Assembly: GCF_001187555.1 (NCBI RefSeq)
Contig: NZ_LFIJ01000002.1
Coordinates: forward strand, 1,585,720-1,625,719
Length of the DNA: 40,000 bases
Reading direction: 5' to 3'
From: Gilvimarinus polysaccharolyticus
GTDB taxonomy: Bacteria; Pseudomonadota; Gammaproteobacteria; Pseudomonadales; Cellvibrionaceae
Shown: in pieces, positions 26,748 to 35,971 of the stretch
How the letters are laid out: every line of letters begins with the position of its first letter
How positions within the stretch are numbered: position 1 is the stretch's first letter
The notes under the pieces: generated by a model
Seen by the model: the letters and a program-made list of their open reading frames with translations, nothing else
Told to the model about the DNA's origin: nothing
Databases searched by the model: none
Translations under genes and position numbers: made by a program

Positions 26748-27203
26748 GTGGGGTATCAAATAAAACGTACGGCCGAGGTTGGTTATTCACGGGAGCAAAT
26801 GTTTGCGCTGGTTAATGATATTGAGGCGTATCCCGAATATATGGACGGCTGTCAAAGTGCCGTGGTGTTGGCGCGCGGCGATGATTGGCTCGAGGCGCGG
26901 CTGACGCTCGGTTTGGGTGGAATATCTCAGAGTTTCGTCACCCGCAATCAGCTGTTGTCGCCCAGTAAAATGACGATGGAGTTGGTTGATGGCCCGTTTC
27001 GGACGTTCTCTGGGCAGTGGCTATTTGAGGAGGCCTCGGTGGATGCTTGTACCGAGGGTTGTCGTGTGACTTTGGAGTTGGACTTTAGTTTAAAGAACCC
27101 GCTGTTGGCGATGGCCGTTAATAAGATGTTTGAGAAAATTGTGGCCGCGCAGGTGCAGTCATTGTGTCAGCGGGCGCTTGCAGTCTATGGTGTCAATCGT
27201 TAA
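26748..27203 (+). CDS. ratA: RatA-type START-domain protein
   Basis: A small START-like (polyketide cyclase/coenzyme-Q-binding) protein: GYSREQMFALVNDIEAYPEYMDGC at the N-terminus is the family signature, with VDGPFRTFSGQWLFEE in the middle. Bacterial relatives are linked to ubiquinone function (COQ10-like); E. coli RatA was also described as a toxin blocking 70S formation. 151 aa is normal. GTG start, two bases after the transporter stop. The smpB-ratA-ratB neighbourhood is conserved in gammaproteobacteria, here with a transporter placed between smpB and ratA. Confidence 0.92.
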   Translation: MGYQIKRTAEVGYSREQMFALVNDIEAYPEYMDGCQSAVVLARGDDWLEARLTLGLGGISQSFVTRNQLLSPSKMTMELVDGPFRTFSGQWLFEEASVDACTEGCRVTLELDFSLKNPLLAMAVNKMFEKIVAAQVQSLCQRALAVYGVNR

Positions 27204-27238
27204 TTAAAGTGGTGTAAGCGGTACGAGAGGCTAGGTTT

Positions 27239-27562
27239 ATGGCAGATTTAGATTTAATTACCGTCGAGGTGGCGTATGCCTTACCCGACCAGCAGACAAT
27301 ATTAGAGGTGTTAGTCGAGCCTGGCACCACTGCTTATCAAGCGGTAGAGCGCTCGGGGATTACCCGCCGCTACCCAGAGCTGGATATCGACAGTGCAAAA
27401 ATGGGTATTTTTGGTCAAGCGCTAGGCACTAAAGGGTTAAAGCCTCCTCATGAGCATGTCTTGCTATCGGGTGATCGAGTTGAGATCTATCGGCCTTTAC
27501 AAGCGGACCCTAAAGAGGTGCGCCGGCGCCGCGCAGAAAAAGCAAAACAAGCTGAATCTTGA
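27239..27562 (+). CDS. ratB: RnfH/RatB-family protein
   Basis: A ubiquitin-like beta-grasp protein of the RnfH family: ITVEVAYALPDQQTILEVLVEPGTTAYQAVERSGI at the start, GIFGQAL in the middle and GDRVEIYRPLQADPKEVRRRRAEKAK at the end. 107 aa is typical. Biochemical role is unclear. The usual partner of ratA, 35 bp downstream of it. Confidence 0.92.
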   Translation: MADLDLITVEVAYALPDQQTILEVLVEPGTTAYQAVERSGITRRYPELDIDSAKMGIFGQALGTKGLKPPHEHVLLSGDRVEIYRPLQADPKEVRRRRAEKAKQAES

Positions 27563-27650
27563 CAGTAAAAGGACATTTAGAGTGAAGATTGAATTCTCGC
27601 GTTACTTGAACAGTTGCTAGGCTGTTAAGCGCAATAGTGGAGGAGGGATT

Positions 27651-30600
27651 ATGGCTAGCAGTGCCTTAACGAAACATGGATCAGTGCTTAAATCAGTCGT
27701 TACGATTGGTTTTCTTTGTTTTATCTCCGGTTCCGCTTGGGCTCAAGAAGGGGCTGTTGTGACCGTCCGTACTTTATTGCTGCTGCTGGCGGCCTTGCTA
27801 GTCTTCACACTTGTTTTATTAGCCCTCTATCTTAAGTGTCGCAACCGTAAGTACGCTACCTATCAATCTTCATCACAAGCACTTGGCCGGCGTTTACAGC
27901 TCGCATTGGAAAACAGTCAGTCAGGTTATTGGGACTGGGATGTACTGCACGATAGGGTCGAGTTTTCTGACGACTGGAAGCGAATGTTTGGCCTAAGCGA
28001 GGATGCGGTTACTCAAGACGGTGCTTCGGAGTGGATGGCGCGAGTTCATCCCGATGACCGCGATGAGTGTTTGGCGGGCATCAAAGCGCACATAACAGGC
28101 CAGACCGAGCGTTTTGAGCACGAGCATCGCCTGCGCGATGAGCGAGGACGGTATCTGTGGTTTTTGACTCGCGGTCGGGTGATCGAGCGTGATGGCAATG
28201 GACGTGCGTTGCAAATGATTGGTGTTTACACAGATGTTAATGCCAGAAAACGGGTCGACGAGCTTGTCATTCATCAGCAGAAGGCTTTGGAGAAACTTAA
28301 CGAAATAGCCTCGCTGCCCAGCTCCGATGCGAAAGATTTGTTGCGTCAAGCGCTCGGCTTGGGCGCGGATTATTTAGGCTTACCATTTGGTATTATCAGT
28401 CAGGTTAACGGTGAGAATTACCGTATATACGTGCAGGTGTCGCCTCCTGGGGCACTTGAAGATAACCAAACATTTCACTTGTCCAACTGTTTTTGTGTCG
28501 AAACGTTAAATGGCCGAGATGTTATGGCGGTGCATCATACGGCTGACTCTTCATTGGCCCATCATCCATGCTATATCTCAACGCAGCTTGAAAGCTATAT
28601 TGGTGCCCCAGTGTGGGTGAATGGTGAGGTATACGGCACTCTTAATTATTCATCTCCTGAAGCGCGGGCAACTGAATTTAGTGATTATGAGCGTAATTTT
28701 GTTCGAGTATTGGCTCGCTGGGTAGGCTCCACTCTTGAGCGATCATTGCAGGAGCGTGAAAACAGAAAGCTGTCAGAGACTTTCGCACGGCTGTCGGACA
28801 GTATGCCTGGTTGTTTGGTGCAGTTTCAAAAACACCTTGATGGTTCTTCGTGTTTTCCCTACGCCAGTCGCGGCATCGTCGATATATATGGTGTTACGCC
28901 AGATGAGGTAAGACATAGCGCCGCAAAGGTATTTGAGCATATACATCCAGATGATTTAGCTCGTGTTGCCTCTGGTATTGCGGAGTCTGCGCGCACTATG
29001 AACCGGTGGAATACGCAGTATCGAGTTGTACACCCGACACGGGGCTTATTATGGGTACGTGGTCGTACTAGCCCCGAGCGTCAGAGTGATGACAGTATTA
29101 TTTGGCACGGGTCATTGTGGGATGTTACCGAGGAGGTTATGGCTGAGCAGAAACTTAGTCGAACTAATCGCTGGCGTGATGCTATTTTTGATGTTGCGAG
29201 TTTATCGTTCATTATCACTGACGTGAAGGGCGTGGTGCAGTCATTGAATGTTGGTGCAAACCGTATACTGGGCTACGCTGAAGAAGAGTTACTTAATAGA
29301 TGTAACCTGGTGGATTTGTATTTTACGACAATGTCAGATGATTTGCCTGCGGCGTTGACGTGTTCGAGCGATAAGAATCTAGTTGAGTTTGAAGTCATCG
29401 CGAGGCCGGCCTCACAAGGGCAGGTTAAAAGCGCAGAGCGCACTTATCGCTGTAAAGATGGCCGGCCTGTTCGCGTTATGGAGACAATTATTGCAGTACG
29501 CGATGATGAGGGGGTAATTGAAGGCTATTTAAGTGTTGCGCGCGATATCACACTGGAGCGCTCGCAGGCTGAAAAGCTACGAGCCAGCGCAGAGCGCACC
29601 CAAGCTATTTTAGATAATGTCGCTGACGGTATTGTATTGATCTCGGAGGATGGAGCGATTGTTTCTCTCAATTTAGCCGCTGAGCGAATATTTGATTTGC
29701 CTGCAGTTCAAGCTGAGGGACTTGGTGTCGAGCGTTTATTGTCCGATAACGATGAAAGCTTTGATTCTCTGCATCGACGTGGCAAGGAGTCGGGAGGCGT
29801 AGAGGTCAAGGGCTTGCGTATGGGAGGGGATGAGTTTCCGTTGGAGCTGTCTTTTTCGGAAATTTTCGCCGAAGGGGAGCGTCTGTATGTTGCCCTGATG
29901 CGTGATATTACTGATCGTAAACGCGTCGAACGAATGAAAAATGAATTTATTGCAACGGTTAGTCACGAATTGCGCACTCCGCTAACGGCCATTAGTGGGT
30001 CTTTACGGTTGCTTGAGTCTAATGCTCTTGGCGAGGTGCCAGATACGATTAAGAAGATGATCTCTGTTGCAAATAACAATAGTGATCGATTGTTGAATTT
30101 GGTTAACGATTTGCTCGATATCGAGAAGCTCGTCGCCGGTAAGGTGTTATTGAAGTTGGAGCACTTGGTTATGGCAAATCTGTTGCGCCAGATAATTGAG
30201 GATAATGCCGCCTACGCGGCACAATTTGATGTTACCTTGCGGTTAGATTACTCTGGATTGTCGTTGCCCGCCGAACGGTATCTGGTGCACGCTGATAGCC
30301 AGCGAGTCACACAAATACTGGTTAATTTAATATCGAATGCGGTTAAATTCTCGTATGCCGGTGGTGAAGTCGTGTTGCAGTTACACGAAGACCAAAACGA
30401 CTTGGTGGTGAGTGTCGTTGATAACGGGGTTGGTATATCTGACGAGTTTCGCGACCGAATCTTTGAGAAGTTTTCACAAGCGGACAGCTCTACCACAAAG
30501 GATAAGGGTGGAACTGGACTTGGTTTGGCGATCTGTAAAGAGATTGTGGAGCAACATAAGGGCTCCATTGGCTTTGAGTCCAGTAAGGGACATGGTTCAC

Positions 30601-31016
30601 GGTTTTACTTTGCACTGCCATGCACTGCCATACAAGGCGCTACGCCTTGCCGGGCTGATCTTAGAGTATTGCAGGTCGAGGATGATGATGACATTTTGCA
30701 GCTGACAGAGCTGTTGGTGGGGCGAGCGGTGCATTTAACGCAAGTGTCCTCGATTAAAGCAGCGCGACAGGCGCTTGGCCAAGCCCAATATGACATCATA
30801 TTACTTGATATACTGTTGCCTGATGGCAGTGGTTTAGACTTGTTAAGCGCGATCGCGGCAAGTTCGTCGGTAGCGGCCGAGGTTGTTGCGTTGACGCACG
30901 TTGAGTTAAATATCGCCGACACCCAGAAATTTGATGGTGTCATTGCAAAAAATAGTGCTTTAGCGGCAACGTTAAATCGTTATTGGAGTGAGCGTATGCG
31001 TTCGGCAGTCCATTAA
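27651..31016 (+). CDS. Hybrid sensor histidine kinase (PAS-GAF-PAS-PAS-PAS-HK-REC), 1121 aa
   Basis: Two hydrophobic N-terminal segments (~15-31 ending SAWA, and ~42-62) anchor it. Then come PAS (~85-205; ENSQSGYWDWD, HPDDRDE), GAF (~220-365), PAS (~375-495; HPDDLARV), PAS (~505-640) and PAS (~645-760). HisKA has phosphoacceptor His772 in VSHELRTPL. HATPase has NLISNAVKFS (N box), VVDNGVGI (G1) and GGTGLGLAICK (G2). The C-terminal receiver has Asp1053 in LLDILLPDG. Sensing appears mainly cytoplasmic, since no large periplasmic domain is visible. AGGAGG precedes the ATG. First gene of the signalling locus. Confidence 0.93.
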   Translation: MASSALTKHGSVLKSVVTIGFLCFISGSAWAQEGAVVTVRTLLLLLAALLVFTLVLLALYLKCRNRKYATYQSSSQALGRRLQLALENSQSGYWDWDVLHDRVEFSDDWKRMFGLSEDAVTQDGASEWMARVHPDDRDECLAGIKAHITGQTERFEHEHRLRDERGRYLWFLTRGRVIERDGNGRALQMIGVYTDVNARKRVDELVIHQQKALEKLNEIASLPSSDAKDLLRQALGLGADYLGLPFGIISQVNGENYRIYVQVSPPGALEDNQTFHLSNCFCVETLNGRDVMAVHHTADSSLAHHPCYISTQLESYIGAPVWVNGEVYGTLNYSSPEARATEFSDYERNFVRVLARWVGSTLERSLQERENRKLSETFARLSDSMPGCLVQFQKHLDGSSCFPYASRGIVDIYGVTPDEVRHSAAKVFEHIHPDDLARVASGIAESARTMNRWNTQYRVVHPTRGLLWVRGRTSPERQSDDSIIWHGSLWDVTEEVMAEQKLSRTNRWRDAIFDVASLSFIITDVKGVVQSLNVGANRILGYAEEELLNRCNLVDLYFTTMSDDLPAALTCSSDKNLVEFEVIARPASQGQVKSAERTYRCKDGRPVRVMETIIAVRDDEGVIEGYLSVARDITLERSQAEKLRASAERTQAILDNVADGIVLISEDGAIVSLNLAAERIFDLPAVQAEGLGVERLLSDNDESFDSLHRRGKESGGVEVKGLRMGGDEFPLELSFSEIFAEGERLYVALMRDITDRKRVERMKNEFIATVSHELRTPLTAISGSLRLLESNALGEVPDTIKKMISVANNNSDRLLNLVNDLLDIEKLVAGKVLLKLEHLVMANLLRQIIEDNAAYAAQFDVTLRLDYSGLSLPAERYLVHADSQRVTQILVNLISNAVKFSYAGGEVVLQLHEDQNDLVVSVVDNGVGISDEFRDRIFEKFSQADSSTTKDKGGTGLGLAICKEIVEQHKGSIGFESSKGHGSRFYFALPCTAIQGATPCRADLRVLQVEDDDDILQLTELLVGRAVHLTQVSSIKAARQALGQAQYDIILLDILLPDGSGLDLLSAIAASSSVAAEVVALTHVELNIADTQKFDGVIAKNSALAATLNRYWSERMRSAVH

Positions 31017-31072
31017 ATTGGTGTCATTTGCTCACCTTAACTTAAATCGGTACATGCAAAGAGATTATTGCC

Positions 31073-31462
31073 ATGATAGCCAATAGGCCGTTGAACACCA
31101 TTTTATACGTTGAGGATGAGCCAGATATTCGGGCTATCGTAGAGCTTGCGCTGCAGACGATTGGCGGATTTACATTGATTAGCTGCGCCAGTGGTAAAGA
31201 GGCCTTGGCTGCGGCTGGTACTCAGATCCCAGATTTAATTGTGCTCGATGTTATGATGCCTGAGATGGATGGCCCAGAAACATTGCGACAACTGCGTAAG
31301 ATGCCATCAATGGCAAAGATACCGGCTATTTTCATGACGGCCAAAGTGCAGCCAGACGAAATTATTGAGTACCGCGCTTTAGGGGCTTTGGATGTGATTC
31401 CTAAACCGTTTGATCCGCTGGGCTTGGCTCAGCGTATCAATGATATTTGGCAGCAAGCCTAA
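31073..31462 (+). CDS. Single-domain response regulator, 129 aa
   Basis: Stand-alone receiver: acidic pair VEDEPD near the N-terminus, phosphoacceptor Asp59 in LIVLDVMMPEMDG, Thr in FMTAK and Lys in PKPFDP. No output domain. It probably shuttles phosphate between the upstream hybrid kinase and the HPt domain of the next gene, or acts by protein contact. 57 bp after the kinase and 34 bp before the GGDEF gene, so the three are likely one operon. Confidence 0.93.
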   Translation: MIANRPLNTILYVEDEPDIRAIVELALQTIGGFTLISCASGKEALAAAGTQIPDLIVLDVMMPEMDGPETLRQLRKMPSMAKIPAIFMTAKVQPDEIIEYRALGALDVIPKPFDPLGLAQRINDIWQQA

Positions 31463-31495
31463 ACTTATTTATTACGATAATCTCAAGGGGATGTC

Positions 31496-33145
31496 GTGAG
31501 TTCAGAAACCGAACTAAGCGTATTAGAGCAACTGCAAAAGCTGCGTTGTGAATATGCCAAAAAATTACCTGATGTTTTAACAAAACTCGAACATTTGTCC
31601 GACTCGTTAGGTGCTTCTGTGGCTCAGCCTGAAGCTTTGCAATCGTTGTATCAAGAGCTGCATAAGTTGGCAGGTTCTGCGGGTAGCTTTGGCTTTGACG
31701 AGCTTAGCGTTAAGGCTCGCGAGCAAGAACTGATTGTCAAAAAATGGTTGGCTGGAGATCCCGTTGCCGCAGCGGCGGCTATCGATTTTGGTGCCGCGAT
31801 ACGCGAACTTCGTGATTACACTACCAATGCCCAACAAGCACCCGCTAGTGACGCCCCAATCGGGCACACCCAAGTCGCGCATCTGGCGGGTTCTGAGCGC
31901 AATTTAATTTATTTGCTTGAAGATGACTTGGATTTGGCTGCAGAGCTGACCATGGCGCTGACTAATTTCGGTTATTGGGTTGAGCATTACGTTGCATTGG
32001 CCGATGCTGAAAAAGCCGTCAACAATATTCGCCCTGATTTTTTAATTGTCGATGTTATGTTCTCTGGTGAGGCGCGAACTGGGCCAGAGAGTATTGCCGC
32101 CTTGCAAAAGCAGGCGGAGGTGCCTCTTGCGGTAGTATTTATTTCCGCTCGCGATGACTTTGATGCTTATTTAGCGGCAGTGCGCGCAGGTGCGGTTGGT
32201 TACTTTGTCAAGCCGTTGGATATTCCGCAGTTAGTTAACTGTTTAGAGTCACAATTAAAGCTCGCACAGCGGTCGCCGTACCGAGTATTGATTGTTGATG
32301 ATGACGCTATGCTGGCGAGCCATTATCAGGCAGTGCTAGAAAGTGCTGGCATGCGTGTCGAAGTGATAACCGACCCGCGTAATGTTTTGGATAGCATGCG
32401 GCGATTCCACCCTGAGTTAGTGTTATTAGATTTAAATTTACCGGATTGTCGTGGCTACGAGGTGGCGCAACTTATACGTTTAAACCCCGATTGGCTACGT
32501 GTGGCAATTGCTTATTTGTCGTCCGAGAGTGACGAGCAAGCCCAGGCCAATGCTGTGGGCTACGGTGGTGACGACTTTTTGACCAAGCCTATCTCTGATT
32601 TACGTTTGGTCAGTGCCGTTTGTGTACGAGCCGCGCGCTCTCGGCAGCTGAGTGAGGCCATTGATCAGGATAGCCTAACCGGCCTGTTAACCCATGCGCG
32701 CATAAAAGATCAGGTGAATATAGAATTGCAGCGGGCTAAGCGTTTGGGTAAGCCGGCCAGCGTAGCGATGATCGATCTAGATCACTTTAAAAAGGTGAAT
32801 GATACCTATGGCCACGCTATAGGTGACCGAGTGATTCGGGCGTTAGCTCAGTTGCTGCGTCAACGCTTGCGTCAAACCGATGGTATTGGGCGCTATGGCG
32901 GAGAGGAGTTTGTCGTGATCTTGCCAGATTGTGATACCGCTGCGGCTAAACTTATACTTGATGACCTGCGCGAGAGTTTTGCGGCTGTGACGTTTAGTGC
33001 CAAAGAGGCAACTTTTAACGTGACGTTAAGTTGCGGCATAGCCAGTAGCGGTGATGGCGCAGTGGAAAGTTTGTTGGAGCAGGCCGATAAAGCTTTGTAT
33101 CGCGCTAAGGCGGCAGGGCGTAATCGCGTGTGCACGGTAGCTTAG
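31496..33145 (+). CDS. HPt-REC-REC-GGDEF diguanylate cyclase, 549 aa
   Basis: Domains in order: HPt (~1-110, His56 in ELHKLAGSAGSFGF), receiver 1 (~136-255, Asp186 in LIVDVMFSGE), receiver 2 (~262-380, Asp312 in LLDLNLPDC) and GGDEF (~390-549). The cyclase site is GGEEF (468-472), and an inhibitory RxxD I-site (R459-D462) stands five residues before it, so activity and product feedback are both predicted. It makes the second messenger c-di-GMP from two GTP. GTG start with AAGGGG upstream. Confidence 0.93.
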   Translation: MSSETELSVLEQLQKLRCEYAKKLPDVLTKLEHLSDSLGASVAQPEALQSLYQELHKLAGSAGSFGFDELSVKAREQELIVKKWLAGDPVAAAAAIDFGAAIRELRDYTTNAQQAPASDAPIGHTQVAHLAGSERNLIYLLEDDLDLAAELTMALTNFGYWVEHYVALADAEKAVNNIRPDFLIVDVMFSGEARTGPESIAALQKQAEVPLAVVFISARDDFDAYLAAVRAGAVGYFVKPLDIPQLVNCLESQLKLAQRSPYRVLIVDDDAMLASHYQAVLESAGMRVEVITDPRNVLDSMRRFHPELVLLDLNLPDCRGYEVAQLIRLNPDWLRVAIAYLSSESDEQAQANAVGYGGDDFLTKPISDLRLVSAVCVRAARSRQLSEAIDQDSLTGLLTHARIKDQVNIELQRAKRLGKPASVAMIDLDHFKKVNDTYGHAIGDRVIRALAQLLRQRLRQTDGIGRYGGEEFVVILPDCDTAAAKLILDDLRESFAAVTFSAKEATFNVTLSCGIASSGDGAVESLLEQADKALYRAKAAGRNRVCTVA

Positions 33146-33159
33146 ACGATTAGTTTGCT

Positions 33160-33202
33160 AAAGGGTCATTGGTGAGCGCGTTATACGTACCAATGACCCT
33201 TT
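33160..33202. terminator. Strong hairpin ending the signalling operon
   Basis: A perfect 14-bp stem AAAGGGTCATTGGT/ACCAATGACCCTTT around a 15-base loop. The T-tract is short (TTT), but it lies between convergent genes (GGDEF + and bamE -) and could serve both. Confidence 0.75.
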
Positions 33203-33229
33203 GCGACAGTCTAGTTAGGCTGAGCGCTG

Positions 33230-33628
33230 TTAGTCGGGCAGAGGAGTTTCAGGCTCTTTTTCATCTTTTTTCTGCTCTTCGTCACTCACTTTACTTTCGG
33301 GTAAGTTCTCGCCAGTAAAGTGAGTGAGCAAATCACCGTCAAAATAGACGGTTAAGGTTCGCTTAAAAAAGCGTCCACTGCCCATTTTTAAGCTGTAGTA
33401 GTAGTCCCATCGGTCATCGTTAAAGATGTCGTCGATCAGAGGAGTGCCAAGAATATAGCGCACCTGGCGCTTGTTAAGTCCTGGCTCAAGCTGAGAAATC
33501 ATCTCCTCGGTTAAAATGTGTCCTTGCTGTATATTGATCTTATGGACGCCAGGGAACTGAAAATACTGACACCCCGCCAATATCGATACTAAGCAGACGA
33601 TCATAAGGGGGTTTTTGATTATTTTCAT
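33230..33628 (-). CDS. bamE: Outer-membrane assembly lipoprotein BamE
   Basis: Small lipoprotein of the BAM complex that folds outer-membrane proteins. Lipobox LAGC (Cys20), then FPGVHKINIQQGHILTEEMISQLEPGLNKRQVRYILGTPLIDDIFNDDRWDYYY, the BamE/SmpA core. An acidic C-terminal tail (SDEEQKKDEKEPETPLPD) is longer than in E. coli. ATG at 33628 is chosen since the longer frame has no signal peptide at its start. Divergent from fur, a conserved arrangement. Confidence 0.95.
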   Translation of the reverse strand: MKIIKNPLMIVCLVSILAGCQYFQFPGVHKINIQQGHILTEEMISQLEPGLNKRQVRYILGTPLIDDIFNDDRWDYYYSLKMGSGRFFKRTLTVYFDGDLLTHFTGENLPESKVSDEEQKKDEKEPETPLPD

Positions 33629-33706
33629 TACAGGGGTTCCACTTGCTAAAACGAATGGGCGATAATACCTGAACATAACGAACACTGAGAAGGGCTTGAA
33701 CGAAAA

Positions 33707-34117
33707 ATGGCTGATGAAAACCAAGAATTACGTAAAGCCGGACTTAAGGTGACGCTGCCAAGAGTTAAAATTCTACAGTTGCTCGAGTCATCGGACGACC
33801 ATCACATGAGCGCCGAGGATGTGTACAAGGCGCTAATTGAGAGCGGCGATGATGTCGGGTTGGCAACAGTTTACCGTGTATTGACTCAATTTGAGACCGC
33901 AGGGTTGGTTGTTCGCCACAATTTTGATGGAGGCCATTCGGTATTTGAAATCTGCCGTGGCGATCATCACGATCACATGGTGTGCTTGGACTCTGGTCGA
34001 GTTATTGAGTTCCATAGTGAAGAAATTGAGCAGCTGCAAAAGCGTATTGCTGATGAGCAGGGCTACGAGCTCGAAGATCACTCGCTAGTGCTTTACGTAA
34101 AACCTAAAAAAGTCTAA
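33707..34117 (+). CDS. fur: Ferric uptake regulator Fur
   Basis: Iron-sensing repressor. A winged-helix DNA-binding domain (KVTLPRVKILQLLE...HHMSAEDVYKAL...GLATVYRVLTQFETAGLV) is followed by the dimer/metal domain with HHDHMVCLDSGRVIEF and EDHSLVLYV. The His cluster for the regulatory site is present. The second Cys of the CxxC found in E. coli Fur is Ser here, as in the Pseudomonas type. 136 aa is normal. Shares a 78-bp intergenic region with bamE. Confidence 0.97.
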   Translation: MADENQELRKAGLKVTLPRVKILQLLESSDDHHMSAEDVYKALIESGDDVGLATVYRVLTQFETAGLVVRHNFDGGHSVFEICRGDHHDHMVCLDSGRVIEFHSEEIEQLQKRIADEQGYELEDHSLVLYVKPKKV

Positions 34118-34134
34118 TAAGCCCAGCAGGGCTA

Positions 34135-35814
34135 TTAGGCCTCTGCCGCATCGCCCAACATCTGCTGGGCGTGTGCAAGAGATTCTTCGGTAATATTAGC
34201 GCCACCTAGCATGCGCGCTAGTTCGGCTACCTTTTGATCACCCGTAATCTCCACCAAAGCGGTCTCGGCCGATTGGCTGTTGCTGGTCTTTTCGACTCGC
34301 AAATGCTGATGGCCTTTGCTGGCCACTTGTGCCAAATGCGTTACACATAAAATTTGTCCGCGACTGGCCAGCTGCCGTAGCAATTTACCAACGGTATCAG
34401 CGGTAGCGCCACCTATCCCCACATCCACCTCATCAAATACCAAGCTGGCGATTGCGCTGCGCTCGGCGGCCACCACTTGAATGGCGAGGCTCACGCGGGA
34501 TAGTTCACCGCCCGAGGCGACCTTGGCTAGTGGTGCTGGGGGTTGGCCGGGATTGGTGCTAATAAGCAGTTCAATGTCCTCTAAGCCATGTGTGCTGGGG
34601 CGATCATGACGTGGCTTGCACTCGACGGTAAGGTTTGCATGCTCCATGGCTAGAGCTTTAAGGTGCGCATTTACTTTTTTAGAGAGTACCGCCGCTGTTT
34701 TTACGCGGGTATTGGTTAATGCCTCGGCTTTCGTCCGAAACGTCTGCTCAAGCTTGCTGACCTCGCGAGCCATTGCTTCAAGTTGCTCGTCTCCGCCGCC
34801 TAAACTTGCAAGCTCATTGGCAAGGCTCTCATGCAGCTCGGGTAGTGCCTCGGGAGATACGCGATGCTTGCGGGCAACTTCATAAATACTGGATAGACGA
34901 TCTTCGACCCACACTAAACGCTCTGGGTCGAGATTAAAGCTGTCGCCAAAATGCTCAAGATTGCGCTGCGCTTCCTCGAGCTGAATTTCGGCTTCATTTA
35001 ACAGCTGCTCGGCCTCGACTAGGGCGGCGGGCTTGTTGTCCAGCTTACGCAGTATTTGCAGTGCTCGGTTTAGCCCAGCTTGTAGGCCTTGCTCATCGTC
35101 GTTACACAATCCTAATACTTGGGCGCTGGCTTGCAGTAGTCCTTCGGCACTGGTTAGTTCGCGCTGCTCTTGCTCAAGCGTAGTTATTTCGTCGGCTTGT
35201 ACATTGAGTTGGTCCAGCTCTTCGACTTGGTAGTGCACTAATTGAAACCGGGCATTTACTTCGTCGGCGTTATCGCGGCGGTGTCGTAAGTTGGCTGCTA
35301 GCTCGTGCCAGGCGAGGTAGGCGGTTTTCACCGAGGCTACTAAGGCGTTGTTGCCAGCGTAGTTATCCAATAGGCGGCGATGATTGTCTTTTACCAGCAG
35401 TGATTGATGCTCGTGCTGGCTGTGAATGTCCATCAGCATATCGCCCAGCTCGCGCAGCTGCGCTAAGGTGGCGGGGTGGCCGTTAATGTAGGCTTTAGAT
35501 CGACCCTCGCGAGTTAATGTGCGGCGTAATAGACATTCGTTGGGGCTATCTTCTTGAGTTAAATCATTTTGGGCCAGCCAGCGTTGCGCGCGTGGGTTAT
35601 TGTCTAACTCGAAGGTGGCGGCAATATCGGCACGCGTACTGCCGTGCCTTACGCGTGTTGCATCGGCGCGATCTCCCAAAGTTTGCCCTAGCGCTTCGAG
35701 TAATACTGATTTTCCGGCACCGGTTTCGCCGGTGATGACTGTCATGCCTGCCTTTAGGTCAAGATCCAGTTTCTCTACCAAGGTGAAATTCTGGATGCTT
35801 AGATGGCTCAACAT
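34135..35814 (-). CDS. recN: DNA repair protein RecN
   Basis: SMC-like ATPase for double-strand-break repair. Walker A is GETGAGKS (~30-37), followed by the long coiled-coil middle (~150-350). Signature and Walker B are KVASGGELSRVSLAIQV and SLVFDEVDVGIGG, with LCVTHLAQVA near the end. 559 aa is normal. GGAG lies ~8 bases before the ATG at 35814. Convergent with fur; its start faces grpE. No LexA box is obvious by eye in the shared intergenic region. Confidence 0.96.
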   Translation of the reverse strand: MLSHLSIQNFTLVEKLDLDLKAGMTVITGETGAGKSVLLEALGQTLGDRADATRVRHGSTRADIAATFELDNNPRAQRWLAQNDLTQEDSPNECLLRRTLTREGRSKAYINGHPATLAQLRELGDMLMDIHSQHEHQSLLVKDNHRRLLDNYAGNNALVASVKTAYLAWHELAANLRHRRDNADEVNARFQLVHYQVEELDQLNVQADEITTLEQEQRELTSAEGLLQASAQVLGLCNDDEQGLQAGLNRALQILRKLDNKPAALVEAEQLLNEAEIQLEEAQRNLEHFGDSFNLDPERLVWVEDRLSSIYEVARKHRVSPEALPELHESLANELASLGGGDEQLEAMAREVSKLEQTFRTKAEALTNTRVKTAAVLSKKVNAHLKALAMEHANLTVECKPRHDRPSTHGLEDIELLISTNPGQPPAPLAKVASGGELSRVSLAIQVVAAERSAIASLVFDEVDVGIGGATADTVGKLLRQLASRGQILCVTHLAQVASKGHQHLRVEKTSNSQSAETALVEITGDQKVAELARMLGGANITEESLAHAQQMLGDAAEA

Positions 35815-35903
35815 AAAAGTACTCCGTGTTTTGTGGGGTGTTTATCTGGTTATTTATACAGGTTTTTTTTTCGTCCTGCTAGGCAAAAATACACAACCTT
35901 GCC

Positions 35904-35931
35904 CTTGAAAGCTGACGCAATAGCCCCATAT
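35904..35931 (+). promoter_or_regulatory. Sigma-32 heat-shock promoter of grpE
   Basis: CTTGAAA (35904-35910) and CCCCATAT (35924-35931) with a 13-bp spacer match the RpoH consensus CTTGAAA-N13-CCCCATNT perfectly, ~40 bp before the grpE start. Confidence 0.93.
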
Positions 35932-35971
35932 CGAGCAGAGATTCGTTCAACCATTCACAGTGGAGAGCAAG

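Noticed and set aside
26748-27562. ratA-ratB as a novel toxin-antitoxin pair
   Set aside because: This pair is conserved across gammaproteobacteria next to smpB, with RatA related to COQ10-type proteins; it is ordinary core content.
33707-34117. Fur with a lost CxxC motif as a defective regulator
   Set aside because: Pseudomonas-type Fur naturally lacks the second Cys and is functional; the His ligands are intact.
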